The notes: generated from the letters alone by a model not told the origin. Numbered from the stretch's first letter, positions 49,843 through 59,084 are shown. The stretch is 64,000 nucleotides of DNA from Archangium sp. (GCA_030681645.1 JAUXRX010000034.1:1-64000), one strand, 5' to 3'. A program made the numbers and translations.

Positions 49843-51882
49843 TCAAGGGGCGACGGCGGAAGTAGCGACCGCGCCCGCGACAGGGTCCGCGACGGTGAGC
49901 CGCTCGAGCTGCGAACGAGCCCCCTGCAGCAGGGGCACGCGCAGCCGGTACGCCGCCAGCAACAACAGGAGGTCGAGCAGCACCTTGAGCGCCGCGACCA
50001 CCGACGTGTGCAACAGCAGGACGGTCGCGGTGCCGGACGCCGTGCCGTCGACGAGATCCTGGCTCAGGAACGTCTCGCGGTGGCCCCTCGGCAGCTCGAC
50101 CCGCGCAGGCGTGCCTTCATAGCGGGGCACGACTCCTGACGAGGCGGGCGCCTCAGACTCACGGCGCCTCGACACCTGGGTGTCACCGGCGAGCGCATCG
50201 GCCGACATGCCAAACAGCGCGCGAATGTTGTCGCCGAACAGCGTCGCCCCGCCGACCAGCAACAGCATGCCCAGCCCCACCACCGTCACCGTGCCCGCGA
50301 CGCTCGAGGGGCTGATGAGGGGCAGCTGCAGCCGCCGGAGCCACGGCACCATGCGCAGCATCGTCACCGCCGACACGCCGATCAGCACCGACCAGTACCC
50401 TGTCTGCGTCGACCAGGCGACGAAGCCCAGCAGCACCGCCACCATCACCGCCTGACGACGGCTCAGCCACGCGGCGAGCACCTGGGCCGCCCACGCCGCC
50501 AGGCACAGCAACACCAGGACTTCCCCGAACGTCGGCAGGCTCCAGCGCCGTTCGCCGGAATAGCCCTCGAAGAGCGGCACCCACTCGCGCGCGTAGCGGA
50601 GCCTCACCGAGCTCGAGGTGGCGGTCGCGCCGAAGCCCGGCACCTCGAGCCGCCCCCACGCGAGCCCGGGCACGACCTCGAGTGCCTGGCGGTGCTGCAC
50701 CGACGCCAGCTGCGGCCCGAGGGCGAGCGGCAGGTAGAGGCCGCCGTGCGCGTCATGGGTCAGCGCGATCGCCGTGTCACCCACCGACGCCCAGACCGGC
50801 CTGGCGGTCAGCGGCATCGACAACGCCGGCGCGCCCACGTTCGAGAGCTCCGCGGTGCTCTCGGCGACCGTCTGCCCGTCACCGCCGATGAAGAACGTGC
50901 TGAGCACGGTGCTCACCGTGTAGCTGGTCGACGGCAGCGCCTCGAGGCGATGGGCGGTCCACGACACCTGCTGGCCCGTCGAGAGCAGCAGGGCCTGGGC
51001 GCCGCGGTACTGCGCGGTGATGCCGGTCTCCGCGGGGCTGACCGCGCTGCCTTCGCTCCTCGTCTCGAGGCGCAGCAGCGGGTGACTCTCGAGCAACACC
51101 AGCTGCGCGGCCGCAGGGAGCGGCGGCACGAACTGCGTGCCCTTCAGGGTGCCAGTCATCACCAGCTCGACATCGCCGGGCGCGACGTCGAACGTCACCG
51201 CGTCGGCCGTCACCTCGCGGGCCACGGGAGTCGAGCCCTCGACCTGCTCGTTGGGGCGCACCGGCACGATGAAGTCGGCGTGCTCGCGGTTCGGGTTGTG
51301 CACCTGGAGCTGCCAACGAAACCGGACCTCGTCAGGCAACACCGTCAGGCGATAGCGCCCCACCGCGGTCGGGGTCACCTTCGCGAACTCGGTCTGACGC
51401 GCCTGGGTCGACGCGACACGCCGCGTGACGGACACCCGCTGCGACCCAGCGGCCGGGGTGCCCAGGTCGACGATGCCGTCGCGAACGACTGCCTCGACCG
51501 CGGGCACGTTCAGCAGCGAGAGCGTGACGCCCGACTCGCTTCGTCCCAGCGCACACCTCACCTCGAACTTCGCGGCGAGCGGCGTCAGCTCGAGCTCGCC
51601 CGTCGCCGTGCGCCCCAGCACCGCGTCGCGGCTGGTGCAGCTGAGCAGCCGCGCGTCATCGCCGAGCACCTTCACCGCAGGCATCGCTCCTCGCGCGCGA
51701 CCGGCGAGGGTGAGCGTCACGCCCTGCTCGAAGCTGCCCTCGAGGCGCGCCGACTCGACGATCGTGAAGGAGGACACGTCCTGCGGCGGGCGACCGCGCA
51801 CCAGCGTGTCGTAGCGCTCGAGCGGCAACACCACGTGCGCATCGGGGTCTGCAGCGAGAATCAGGAGCGCGAGCGTGAGCAT
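49843..51882 (-). CDS. large exported/membrane protein, unknown function
   Basis: 679 residues from the ATG at 51882, which gives a short signal-like N-terminus (MLTLALLILAADPDAHVVLPL). About 440 residues of extracytoplasmic beta-rich sequence are followed by four or five membrane helices (about 465-570: VLVLLCLAAWAAQVLAAWL, VMVAVLLGFVAW, VAGTVTVVGLGMLLLVGGA) and one more near the C-terminus. No catalytic motif was recognised. The arrangement of an extracellular beta domain before a C-terminal membrane bundle resembles uncharacterised myxobacterial envelope proteins. The stop lies 16 bases from the convergent hemB stop. Confidence 0.65.
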   Translation of the reverse strand: MLTLALLILAADPDAHVVLPLERYDTLVRGRPPQDVSSFTIVESARLEGSFEQGVTLTLAGRARGAMPAVKVLGDDARLLSCTSRDAVLGRTATGELELTPLAAKFEVRCALGRSESGVTLSLLNVPAVEAVVRDGIVDLGTPAAGSQRVSVTRRVASTQARQTEFAKVTPTAVGRYRLTVLPDEVRFRWQLQVHNPNREHADFIVPVRPNEQVEGSTPVAREVTADAVTFDVAPGDVELVMTGTLKGTQFVPPLPAAAQLVLLESHPLLRLETRSEGSAVSPAETGITAQYRGAQALLLSTGQQVSWTAHRLEALPSTSYTVSTVLSTFFIGGDGQTVAESTAELSNVGAPALSMPLTARPVWASVGDTAIALTHDAHGGLYLPLALGPQLASVQHRQALEVVPGLAWGRLEVPGFGATATSSSVRLRYAREWVPLFEGYSGERRWSLPTFGEVLVLLCLAAWAAQVLAAWLSRRQAVMVAVLLGFVAWSTQTGYWSVLIGVSAVTMLRMVPWLRRLQLPLISPSSVAGTVTVVGLGMLLLVGGATLFGDNIRALFGMSADALAGDTQVSRRRESEAPASSGVVPRYEGTPARVELPRGHRETFLSQDLVDGTASGTATVLLLHTSVVAALKVLLDLLLLLAAYRLRVPLLQGARSQLERLTVADPVAGAVATSAVAP

Positions 51883-51975
51883 GCACTCGTTATCGCGCCG
51901 CACGCCGGGCGCGAACATCGGCCAGACGCCCGTCGGTCGTTCGCCCGATGCCGTCCGGGCCGAAGGGCCCGTGGG

Positions 51976-53217
51976 CTACGACTCCGCCTTCGGTGAAGCC
52001 AGGCTCTTCGGGACCCCTGCCAGCGCACGCGCGACCACCTCGCGGGGGTTCCACCCTCGGCCCAGTGCGCGGGCGAGCAGGCCCGGCTTCGGAGCCAATG
52101 CCAGCACCTCAGCGCGAAGCGCCGCGCCGTGCGAAGGGCGCGCCTCGGGCTGCCTCGCCAGCATTCGCGTGAGCAGCGGCTCGAGCGCGCTCGCGCGCAT
52201 CGACGGCACCAGCCCCTCTCGGAGCGCCGTCCCCGCCGCGAAGGCATCGGGCCCATCGAAGGGCGGGTGTCCCTCGAGCATCGCGAAGAGCACCAACCCT
52301 GCGCGGAACACGTCGGCCTCCGGGGTGTTCGAAACCTGCTCCGGCACCTCCCAGAGATCGGTGACGAGGCGCTGGGTGCGTCGCGAGCCGCGCGAGTCAC
52401 GGCGAAAGGACTCCGCGCTGCGACCGACTCCCGCGTGGAGCAGGCTCACCAACCCATCGCCGCCCAGCCACACGGAGTCGGGATTGAACCAGCCGTGACG
52501 GCAGCCGGCGGCGTGAAGCCCTTCGAGCGCAGCAGCCAGCTGCGCGAGGATCGCCAGCCCGACCTCCGGGGGCACCACGCCGCCCAGCGCGGTACACGCT
52601 TCGCGCAGCGTGAGGCCCTCTCCCACCGCATAGAAGACGCGGGCCTGCTCGGCCTCGAGCTCCAGCAGCGCCGGCCGCGGAAGGTGTGGCCCCTCGTGCG
52701 CCAGGACCGCTTCGAGCTCGCCGGGCGACTCGAACGAAAAGTCGAAGACCGTCAGCACCCCCTGATCACCCGAGTCCACAGCGCGCACCGCGTGCACGCT
52801 CCACGAGGTACGGTCGGCCAGGTTCCGGACCCTCACGAAGCCCTCGAAGGGTGACGCCGCGATCTCGTCAGGCTCGACCTCGAAGTCGTTCACGAGCCGG
52901 TCCACCAGGGCCTGGGGAGCGAGGGCACCCACGCAGACCGCGTCGGCCACCTCGCCTTCGTCGAGCAGGTAGAGCGGACAGCCGGGGGCCAGCCGCGACA
53001 GCAGACGGCGAAGCCGGGTGAAGGCGAGCTCGCGTGGGCCCCGGCGCGTGACGATCAGGTCGAAGGGCCGGGCGCGTGGCCCTGCCGAGGCAGCCTCGAG
53101 CAGCCGCGCCAGCTCGTCTTCGCTTTCGGCCAGCGCGTACGAGAACCGGGAAGGGCGCTTCGCGTGCTGAAACGCGTTGCTCCAGGTGGGGTCATCGAGG
53201 AAGAGCAGCGCGCGCAC
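51976..53217 (-). CDS. receiver-like domain fused to a pseudokinase domain
   Basis: 413 residues. Residues 1-120 resemble a degenerate response-regulator receiver (LLFLDDPTWSNAF, FDLIVTRRGPREL, CPLYLLDEGE), without the usual phospho-Asp motif. The C-terminal part (about 130-370) resembles a protein kinase, but the catalytic loop is CRHGWFNPDSVWL (HGW for HRD) and no DFG is seen; the Gly-loop is also unclear. The activation-segment and later helix region are recognisable (TDLWEVPEQVS, ADVFRAGLVLFAMLEGHPPF). It is therefore likely a non-catalytic signalling scaffold. It starts three bases after the DUF1963-like gene's stop and is cotranscribed with it. Confidence 0.65.
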   Translation of the reverse strand: MRALLFLDDPTWSNAFQHAKRPSRFSYALAESEDELARLLEAASAGPRARPFDLIVTRRGPRELAFTRLRRLLSRLAPGCPLYLLDEGEVADAVCVGALAPQALVDRLVNDFEVEPDEIAASPFEGFVRVRNLADRTSWSVHAVRAVDSGDQGVLTVFDFSFESPGELEAVLAHEGPHLPRPALLELEAEQARVFYAVGEGLTLREACTALGGVVPPEVGLAILAQLAAALEGLHAAGCRHGWFNPDSVWLGGDGLVSLLHAGVGRSAESFRRDSRGSRRTQRLVTDLWEVPEQVSNTPEADVFRAGLVLFAMLEGHPPFDGPDAFAAGTALREGLVPSMRASALEPLLTRMLARQPEARPSHGAALRAEVLALAPKPGLLARALGRGWNPREVVARALAGVPKSLASPKAES

Positions 53218-53220
53218 GGG

Positions 53221-54192
53221 TCAGGTCGACTGCACGTCGAAGCGAAGGTTGTCGAATTCGCCTGGGCTGGAGATCAACACGTAGAGGCGGCCGAGGTCGC
53301 CCCACATCAGGCCGCGGTCCTCCTCCGAGTCGACCTGAAGGAGCAGCCGTTCCCCCTCGGTCTCGGGCGGGTATTGCACCGCGTGTGGATGGCCACCGAC
53401 CTGGTGCGAAAGCCTGTCCGAACGCGCCTGCTGATGCTCGTCCAACGCCGCGCGATAGATCCGGGTGAACGCCTCATCGTCCTCGAGGAGCTGCTCCGCG
53501 AGCTCGATGGGTGGCGGGGTCCAGAGTTCCTCCAGCACGATCGCGCTCTCGTCCAGCTCCAGGGCCTGGTCGTTCGTCGTCGGCGCGAGCGCTTGATCGG
53601 CGTCGAAGATGAAGGCCTCGCAGATGCCGTCATCGGCGGCCTCCATGAACACCGACAGCACGCCGGTCTCGGGCAGCCCCAGCTCGCCGCGGCAGCGTTC
53701 AGTCAGCTCAGCCAGCTCGAGCTGCGCAAGAAAGACGAACGGTCCCGAGTCTGCCTGCGGCCACGAGAACCCCTCCGGCGCGTGAGGCTTCCCACCCACC
53801 TTCGAGACGCTCCCGGAGGCCGCCTCGAGGGAAACCGCGGCCGCATACCGTCCCGCTGCGCACAGCGCCTGGGCGTGCTCCTCGGAGAGGCCCGCCTCCT
53901 GAAGGCTGGTCTCCCACTCTCTGGGCGAAGACAGGCTCGCGAACGAGACCTGCTTGCCGTCTCGCTTCAGCGACATCGCGACCAACCCGCCGAGCATGTG
54001 CTTCTCGAGGGTGAGGACGTGCACTCTGACTCCCACCAGCGGCTGTTCCTCGCCAGCGAAGCTCACGATGCTCTTCAGGCCCGCGACACCGACCCTCACG
54101 ATGGTGCCGTCCTCGAGCTCGATTCGGCCGACGCCGTCTTCATAGTCGAACGAGGTGATGACGCCCCGCTGCGGCAGTTCTGGATCGCCCAT
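53221..54192 (-). CDS. DUF1963/YwqG-like protein with N-terminal cold-shock-like domain
   Basis: 323 residues. Residues 1-75 look like a small OB/cold-shock-type barrel (GVITSFDYEDGVGRIELEDG). From about 125 the DUF1963 pattern is clear: KVGGKPHAPEGFSWPQ, GPFVFLAQLELAEL, HQVGGHPHAVQ, LLLQVDSEED and MWGDLGRLYVLI. The DUF is widespread and of unknown biochemical function. It is in an operon with a receiver-pseudokinase protein three bases downstream. Confidence 0.75.
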   Translation of the reverse strand: MGDPELPQRGVITSFDYEDGVGRIELEDGTIVRVGVAGLKSIVSFAGEEQPLVGVRVHVLTLEKHMLGGLVAMSLKRDGKQVSFASLSSPREWETSLQEAGLSEEHAQALCAAGRYAAAVSLEAASGSVSKVGGKPHAPEGFSWPQADSGPFVFLAQLELAELTERCRGELGLPETGVLSVFMEAADDGICEAFIFDADQALAPTTNDQALELDESAIVLEELWTPPPIELAEQLLEDDEAFTRIYRAALDEHQQARSDRLSHQVGGHPHAVQYPPETEGERLLLQVDSEEDRGLMWGDLGRLYVLISSPGEFDNLRFDVQST

Positions 54193-54231
54193 TGGCCGTT
54201 GACGATAGCGAATCAGCCAGCTCGGACAGGA

Positions 54232-54690
54232 CTACTTCGTGGCGATGCGGCAGTTCTTCATCTTCGCCATCGCCTCGTCGGCGATCCGCTGCCCGAGCGA
54301 CTTGCCGCCGATGACGATGTTCACGTCGACGTCCTTGCCGTCTTCACCACGCACCCGCAGGCCCTTGTCTGAGACCTCCACCGTGCTGTTCACCGTCGCA
54401 CTCTTCGCGACCTTCACGGTGCCGCCGATGGCCAGCGCGGTCTTCGTCACCTTCGCGCCGTCTTCGACGACCACCCCTCCGTGGAAGGAGACCGCGTTCT
54501 TCACCGTGGCGCCCTTCTTCACGGTGACGGTGCCGTCGAGGGCGACCGCGTCCTCCGCCGTCTGGCCAGCCTCGATGACCACGTTTCCGGTCTTCTTCAC
54601 CACGTCGTTGGGCCCGGCTTCGACGCGGCACTCTTCTTCAGCGAGAACAGGGAGAGACGAGAGGATCAGGAGGGCGGCGAGGGTTCGCAT
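54232..54690 (-). CDS. secreted bactofilin-like polymer-forming protein
   Basis: 152 residues. A signal peptide (MRTLAALLILSSLPVLAEE) is followed by a right-handed beta-helix-like repeat: VVIEAGQTAEDAVALDG, TVTVKKGATVKNAVSFHG, VVVEDGAKVTKTALAIGG and VKVAKSATVNSTVEV, each about 18-20 residues. This is the pattern of polymer-forming bactofilin-related proteins, but bactofilins are cytoplasmic, so the exported form is notable. The C-terminal tail has a single Cys. Confidence 0.7.
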   Translation of the reverse strand: MRTLAALLILSSLPVLAEEECRVEAGPNDVVKKTGNVVIEAGQTAEDAVALDGTVTVKKGATVKNAVSFHGGVVVEDGAKVTKTALAIGGTVKVAKSATVNSTVEVSDKGLRVRGEDGKDVDVNIVIGGKSLGQRIADEAMAKMKNCRIATK

Positions 54691-54727
54691 GCCCCATGTA
54701 CGCAGTGCCCACCTGCCGATTGCTGGC

Positions 54728-54925
54728 TCAGTGCTTCAGCGCCTCGAGCCGCCGCATCACCCCCTCGAGAATCTTCTGCTCCTTCGCGATGGCGTGCTGC
54801 AGCGTGGGGTTGTCGGTGCGGACCAACTCCCGGTCGACCTGGTCGAGGTGACGGCGCAGGTGGATCTCGAGGAGCGTCAGCTCATCGCTCGACAGCTCGA
54901 CCTGTACGGCGCGTGGTTCGTTCAT
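54728..54925 (-). CDS. small helical protein
   Basis: 65 residues, entirely helical and charged (SSDELTLLEIHLRRHLDQVD, KEQKILEGVMRRLEALKH). The pattern suggests a small coiled-coil or helical-hairpin protein. The frame has a strong coding bias and is well separated from its neighbours. Function is unknown. Confidence 0.65.
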   Translation of the reverse strand: MNEPRAVQVELSSDELTLLEIHLRRHLDQVDRELVRTDNPTLQHAIAKEQKILEGVMRRLEALKH

Positions 54926-55020
54926 GACGGGCCTCCAGGAGATCCCGAGGCAAGCGGCATGCCCGCGCGCTCCGTGCTGGATGAACCGGGGGCCGCAGTC
55001 CTTGCGTGCCCTCCGCGCAA

Positions 55021-55344
55021 TTATGCGAGGGAAGCCACGAGCCGCTTGAGCAGGGCCGACTCTTCGGCCTTCACCTTGCCATCTGACAGCACCAGCGCGC
55101 GCGCGGCGGTGATGGCGTCGTCGCTGCGGGTCTTGAGCAGCGCCCAGTCAGGCTCGCCGGGCTTCTTCCCCGCCTTCACGTCGGCCATCAGCGCCTGGAG
55201 CGCGTCCTCGGGCACGGTCCAGCTCCGGCCCAGGCTCATCACCATCTGCGCTTCGTGCTGATCGACCTCCCCGTCCACCCAGGCGACGAAGAGGAGCAGC
55301 CTGAGCACTTCGAGGTTGAAGGTGTCTTCCGCGGAGAGAGCCAT
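55021..55344 (-). CDS. TerB-like protein
   Basis: 107 residues, all helical. It has two acidic turns, VAWVDGEVDQHEAQ and VLSDGKVKAEESAL, that match the metal-binding TerB/DjlA-like (DGxVxxxE) repeats. TerB proteins occur in tellurite-resistance and stress-response modules and bind metal. No other ter gene lies next to it. The stop and start are well supported. Confidence 0.75.
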   Translation of the reverse strand: MALSAEDTFNLEVLRLLLFVAWVDGEVDQHEAQMVMSLGRSWTVPEDALQALMADVKAGKKPGEPDWALLKTRSDDAITAARALVLSDGKVKAEESALLKRLVASLA

Positions 55345-55362
55345 GGCGTGGCTCTACTGAAC

Positions 55363-57021
55363 TCAGCGGGCCAGCGCGAGCGCGCGCCGCAGCATGGCGA
55401 GCGAGACCGGCTTCACCAGGCAATCGTCCATGCCGGCATCCCGGCAGGCGGCGAGCTCTTCGGGGAGGCCCGACGCGGTGAGCGCGACGATGGGCGTGGC
55501 CGCGTGACACGGGCCTGCGCGGATCAGCCGGGTCGCCTCGAGCCCGTCCATCTCGGGCATCTGGCAGTCCATCAGCACCAGGGCGAACTCGTGGCGAAGC
55601 ACCGCGTCGACCGCCTCGCGCCCGTTGCGCGCCACCTGCACGGTGAAGCCCGCCCGCTCCACCAGCCCGCGCGCGACGAGCAGGTTGATGGGGTTGTCGT
55701 CCACCACCAGCACGGGCCGGGTGGAGTGCTGCACGTCGGGTGCGATCGGCTCGCTCACCGGTTCATCGGGGGCGTTCACCAGCGGCACGTCGACGGTGAA
55801 GAGGCTCCCCCGTCCACTCTCGGAAGTGACGGTGAGGGTGCCGCCCATCGCCTCCACCAGCTGCCGTGAGAGCGCCAGGCCGAGGCCTGACCCACCGAAC
55901 CGCCGGGTGGTGGAATCGTCGGCCTGCTCGAATGGCCGGAAGAGGCGCGCCATCACCCGCGGGTCGATGCCCATGCCCTCGTCCTTCACGGTGAGCACGA
56001 GGCGCCCGGCGTTCGCCTCGAGGCGCACGGCGACCTCGCCGCGCTCGGTGAACTTGAGGGCATTGCTGATCAGGTTGGTGAGCACCTGCCGCCAGCGAAC
56101 GCCGTCGAGCTCGACGCGGGAAGGCACGCCCGGGTCGATGGTGGCCTTCAGGCTCAGCCGCTTCTCGTGCGCCACCGGGGCGAAGAGCTCGACGACGTCG
56201 GCCACCACCTTGCCGATCAAGAGGGGCGCCGGAGAGAGCACCAGGCGTCCGCTCTCGGCGCGCGTCACCAGCAACAGGTCGTCGATGAGCGTGATCAACG
56301 TCTCGCCGCTCCGCTTCACCAGCTCGATCTTCTGCCGCTGCTCACCGCTGAGTGGTCCGGCGAGCACCAGCTCGGTCAGGCCGAGCACGCCGTTCATCGG
56401 CGTGCGGATCTCGTGGCTCACGTTCGCGAGGAAGATGGTGCGGGCCCGGCTCGCCGCCTCGAGCCGGGCGAGCGTCTCGATGCGCATGCCGTCGAACCAG
56501 CTCACGAACGAAACGACCAGCACCATCAGCGCCGCGAGGTTGAGCGCGGTGACCACGCCGTGGTGGGCCCGGAGCGGACCGCCGAGGTGGTGACCGGTGG
56601 CCATCAACCACTCCGACAGCGTGCCCAGCACGACGGCGATCCCCAGCCACAGGCGCCGCTCCCGGACCGAGAGCATGAAGCTCGCGAGCAGGGGCAGGAG
56701 CACCAGGAAGACCGGAGCCATAGGGTTGGGCGGGTTCTGCAGCAACCCGGCGAACGAGATGAAGGGCGCCACCACCGCCAGCGAGAGGTTCGTCGCCAGC
56801 GACAGCCGCGGCACCAGCTTGACAACGAGCAGGCAGGACACGGCGGCGAGGACCAGGTACCCCTGCGCGAGCACCAGCCACCACAGCCCTTGGGTGAAGG
56901 CGAAAACACCGAAGACCACGCCGAACGCGAGCCCGTAGCCCCAGGTGCGAATGAAGAACCGCGTGCGCCAGTCGGAGGCGAGCTCAGGGTGGATCAGCCA
57001 TCGTTCGACCTGCTGCAGCAC
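55363..57021 (-). CDS. hybrid sensor histidine kinase/response regulator
   Basis: 552 residues. Five or six N-terminal membrane helices (about 25-175) are followed by HisKA (NVSHEIRTPMNGVLGL), HATPase_c (TNLISNALKFTERGEV, DEGMGI, GGSGLGLALSRQLV) and a C-terminal receiver with phospho-Asp in VLMDCQMPEMDG and Lys in CLVKPVS. There is no extracellular domain of any size, so the signal is sensed in the membrane. The gene is not accompanied by an output regulator, so it may phosphorylate a distant partner. Confidence 0.92.
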   Translation of the reverse strand: MLQQVERWLIHPELASDWRTRFFIRTWGYGLAFGVVFGVFAFTQGLWWLVLAQGYLVLAAVSCLLVVKLVPRLSLATNLSLAVVAPFISFAGLLQNPPNPMAPVFLVLLPLLASFMLSVRERRLWLGIAVVLGTLSEWLMATGHHLGGPLRAHHGVVTALNLAALMVLVVSFVSWFDGMRIETLARLEAASRARTIFLANVSHEIRTPMNGVLGLTELVLAGPLSGEQRQKIELVKRSGETLITLIDDLLLVTRAESGRLVLSPAPLLIGKVVADVVELFAPVAHEKRLSLKATIDPGVPSRVELDGVRWRQVLTNLISNALKFTERGEVAVRLEANAGRLVLTVKDEGMGIDPRVMARLFRPFEQADDSTTRRFGGSGLGLALSRQLVEAMGGTLTVTSESGRGSLFTVDVPLVNAPDEPVSEPIAPDVQHSTRPVLVVDDNPINLLVARGLVERAGFTVQVARNGREAVDAVLRHEFALVLMDCQMPEMDGLEATRLIRAGPCHAATPIVALTASGLPEELAACRDAGMDDCLVKPVSLAMLRRALALAR

Positions 57022-57095
57022 GAAGAAGAACTAGCCGCCCCGAGCTCCCCGCGCGAAGGGTCCCGACCGACCGTGGGTCAACGACCGGTCACGGG

Positions 57096-57845
57096 TCAGT
57101 CTCGATGGGGCAGGCGGGCGGCTGCGCGGGGCCGGGGGAGCTTCTCGAGCGCGGCGAGCACCTTGGCGCGAGCGTCGTCGACGAGCGGCGCGCCGTGGCC
57201 TGCGAGCACGTGCTGGTAGGGGAAGCCCGCGGCGTGGAACGCGTCGAGCGAGCCGTGCGCCTGCGCCACGTCGATGGAGTACGCGTCGTAGGGCGGCACG
57301 ATGTCGCGCACGATGGTCAGCGGCGGGCGCGCGGTGAGCAGGGTGTCACCTGTCAGCAGACAGCTGGTGTGCTCGTGCCGGTAGAAGACGGAGCCCTCGG
57401 TGTGACCGGGAACGTGGTGCACCTCGAGGCCGGCGATCGCCTCCCCTTCGTCGAGCGCGCGGTCGACGCGGACCTGCGCGGGCCACCGGTTCTCCACGGC
57501 GCCCAGCGCGCGCTCGAGCAGGCTGCCCTTCGTGCCGAGGCGGAAGCGGTGCGCCTTGCCCTCGAGCACCTCGGCGTCGGCGCGATGGGCGTAGATCTTC
57601 ACCCCGAACTCACGCTGCAGCCAGGCGGCGTTGCCTGCGTGGTCGGAGTGGCGGTGCGTGAGCAGCACCCCGGTCAGCTCGGAAGGGCGCAGGCCGGTGC
57701 GGCGCAGCTCGGCGCCCAGCTGCCAGCGCTCGGTCCAGTGGCCGGAGTCGATGAGCCAGCGATCTCCGGCCCCACCGTCGAGCAGGTAGACGTTGGAGAC
57801 GAAGAGCGTGCTGAAGCGGTGAAAGGGGTGAACGACGAGGCGCAT
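57096..57845 (-). CDS. metallo-beta-lactamase fold hydrolase
   Basis: 249 residues. The metal motif THRHSDHAG is at about residues 63-71, followed by VPGHTEGS, LLTGDTLL and the C-terminal LAGHGAPL. The fold is a glyoxalase II/RNase Z-like hydrolase. The substrate cannot be read from sequence. It follows the AbiEi-like gene closely on the same strand (12 bases). Confidence 0.85.
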   Translation of the reverse strand: MRLVVHPFHRFSTLFVSNVYLLDGGAGDRWLIDSGHWTERWQLGAELRRTGLRPSELTGVLLTHRHSDHAGNAAWLQREFGVKIYAHRADAEVLEGKAHRFRLGTKGSLLERALGAVENRWPAQVRVDRALDEGEAIAGLEVHHVPGHTEGSVFYRHEHTSCLLTGDTLLTARPPLTIVRDIVPPYDAYSIDVAQAHGSLDAFHAAGFPYQHVLAGHGAPLVDDARAKVLAALEKLPRPRAAARLPHRD

Positions 57846-57857
57846 CGGGGCAGCAGG

Positions 57858-58781
57858 CTACTGGAGTGCCAGCTCGGACTGGGGATTGAGCAGCGCGCGC
57901 AGGTCGTTCAGCCAGCTACCGTCGGCGAAGGTGTTGAAGGTGACGGTGACGGTCCGCCACCCCAACGCGCTCAAGCGGGAGCGTTGGCGCGCGTCGCGAT
58001 CGAAGCGCTCGCGCTGGGAGTGCCAGCGGAAGCCGTCCACGTGCAACGCCACCTTGAGGTGAGGCCAGCAGAAGTCGAGGCGCATCACGTAGTCGCCGTT
58101 GAGGTCGTAGACCTCGTACTGCGTGAGGTGGGCCAGGAGCCCCGCGTCGCGGAGCTTGCGCAGCACCTTGACCTCCAACGCGGAGTCGGTGACGCCGTCG
58201 CTCCGCAGCTTGATCAACTCGAGCAGCGAACTGAGCCCCGGGGTGGCCTGGACGCTGAGCCGCTTGATGTACTCAGTCAGCCACGTCATGAACTCAGGGT
58301 GCTTGCGGTGCGCGGAATCGAGCGCCGTCTCGAGGGCCTCGGGCGCGAGCACGCCGGCGAGGTCGACGATGGTCCGCTGGACGCTGGTGACGTCGAGGCC
58401 CCGCTTGATCACGGCTGACCCATTGCCAATGCGCGAGCGATGGAACGCGAGGCCCTCTCGGGGGCGCGGCCGATTCCTTCCCACGGAGACGTCGATCACC
58501 TTCGGACGCTCGAAGCCATCGAGCGAGTGCAGCCACGCAGCGCTCTGGTGCGAGATCGCGCTTTGGGGGCCGCCGATGAAGACGCCTTCGGTCGCGCGCT
58601 GCTCCCAGGTCCGTGGAACGCCGCGGAGGAGATAGGCGCGCTCATGGGCCCGAGTCAGCTCGCCGTTCTTCACCTTCCACGCGATCGAGGAACGGTGCTT
58701 GAGCGCCTTCAACACCTGCTCACGTGAGACCACGCCGAACTGCTGCTTTGCGAGTTGCTCCAGTTGCTTCATGCCGACCAT
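57858..58781 (-). CDS. AbiEi-antitoxin-like N-terminus fused to a DUF559-type nuclease-like domain
   Basis: 307 residues. Residues 1-50 form an AbiEi-type winged-helix (LAKQQFGVVSREQVLKALKH, then ELTRAHERAYLLRG), followed by the AbiEi C-terminal-like middle (AAWLHSL, VIDVSV, VTSVQRTIVDLAGV). The last 100 residues resemble DUF559/very-short-patch-repair-type endonucleases (YVMRLDFCWPHLKVALHVDG, RSRLSALGWRTVTVTFN). The combination is found in orphan antitoxin-like proteins; no AbiEii nucleotidyltransferase toxin is adjacent. The ATG at 58781 has GGAGGG six bases upstream. The upstream region holds duplicated palindromes (58832-59084). Confidence 0.75.
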   Translation of the reverse strand: MVGMKQLEQLAKQQFGVVSREQVLKALKHRSSIAWKVKNGELTRAHERAYLLRGVPRTWEQRATEGVFIGGPQSAISHQSAAWLHSLDGFERPKVIDVSVGRNRPRPREGLAFHRSRIGNGSAVIKRGLDVTSVQRTIVDLAGVLAPEALETALDSAHRKHPEFMTWLTEYIKRLSVQATPGLSSLLELIKLRSDGVTDSALEVKVLRKLRDAGLLAHLTQYEVYDLNGDYVMRLDFCWPHLKVALHVDGFRWHSQRERFDRDARQRSRLSALGWRTVTVTFNTFADGSWLNDLRALLNPQSELALQ

Positions 58782-58831
58782 TCACGCCCTCCAGAGTGCG
58801 CGTTGTCGCATGCGGGTCTGACATTCTCAGA

Positions 58832-59084
58832 GGCGACGCGCGGTACCACCGTACAGCCGGCTGTACGCTGGGCTCTCACGTCACACTTTGCTGCAATTCC
58901 AGAAGCAGCCTGGGGAAGGGGCGGTGGGCAAGGGCTTCGGCCCGGTGCTCGAATCGCACAGGCCCCTCACTGCGGACTTCTGTTGACGCACTGATTCAGG
59001 CTTCGACGCTCAAGATGGCGACGCGCGGTACCACCGTACAGCCGGCTGTACGCTGGGCTCTCACGTCGCACTTTCCGGCAATTC
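58832..59084. repeat. direct repeat pair of 68 bp, each with a perfect 16-bp palindrome
   Basis: Copies at 58832-58899 and 59017-59084 differ at four positions. Each contains GTACAGCCGGCTGTAC, a perfect palindrome, preceded by GCGCGGTACCACC. The 185-base spacing places both copies between the AbiEi-like gene start (58781) and the mepA-like stop (59179). The rest of this 397-base gap shows no gene. Confidence 0.85.
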
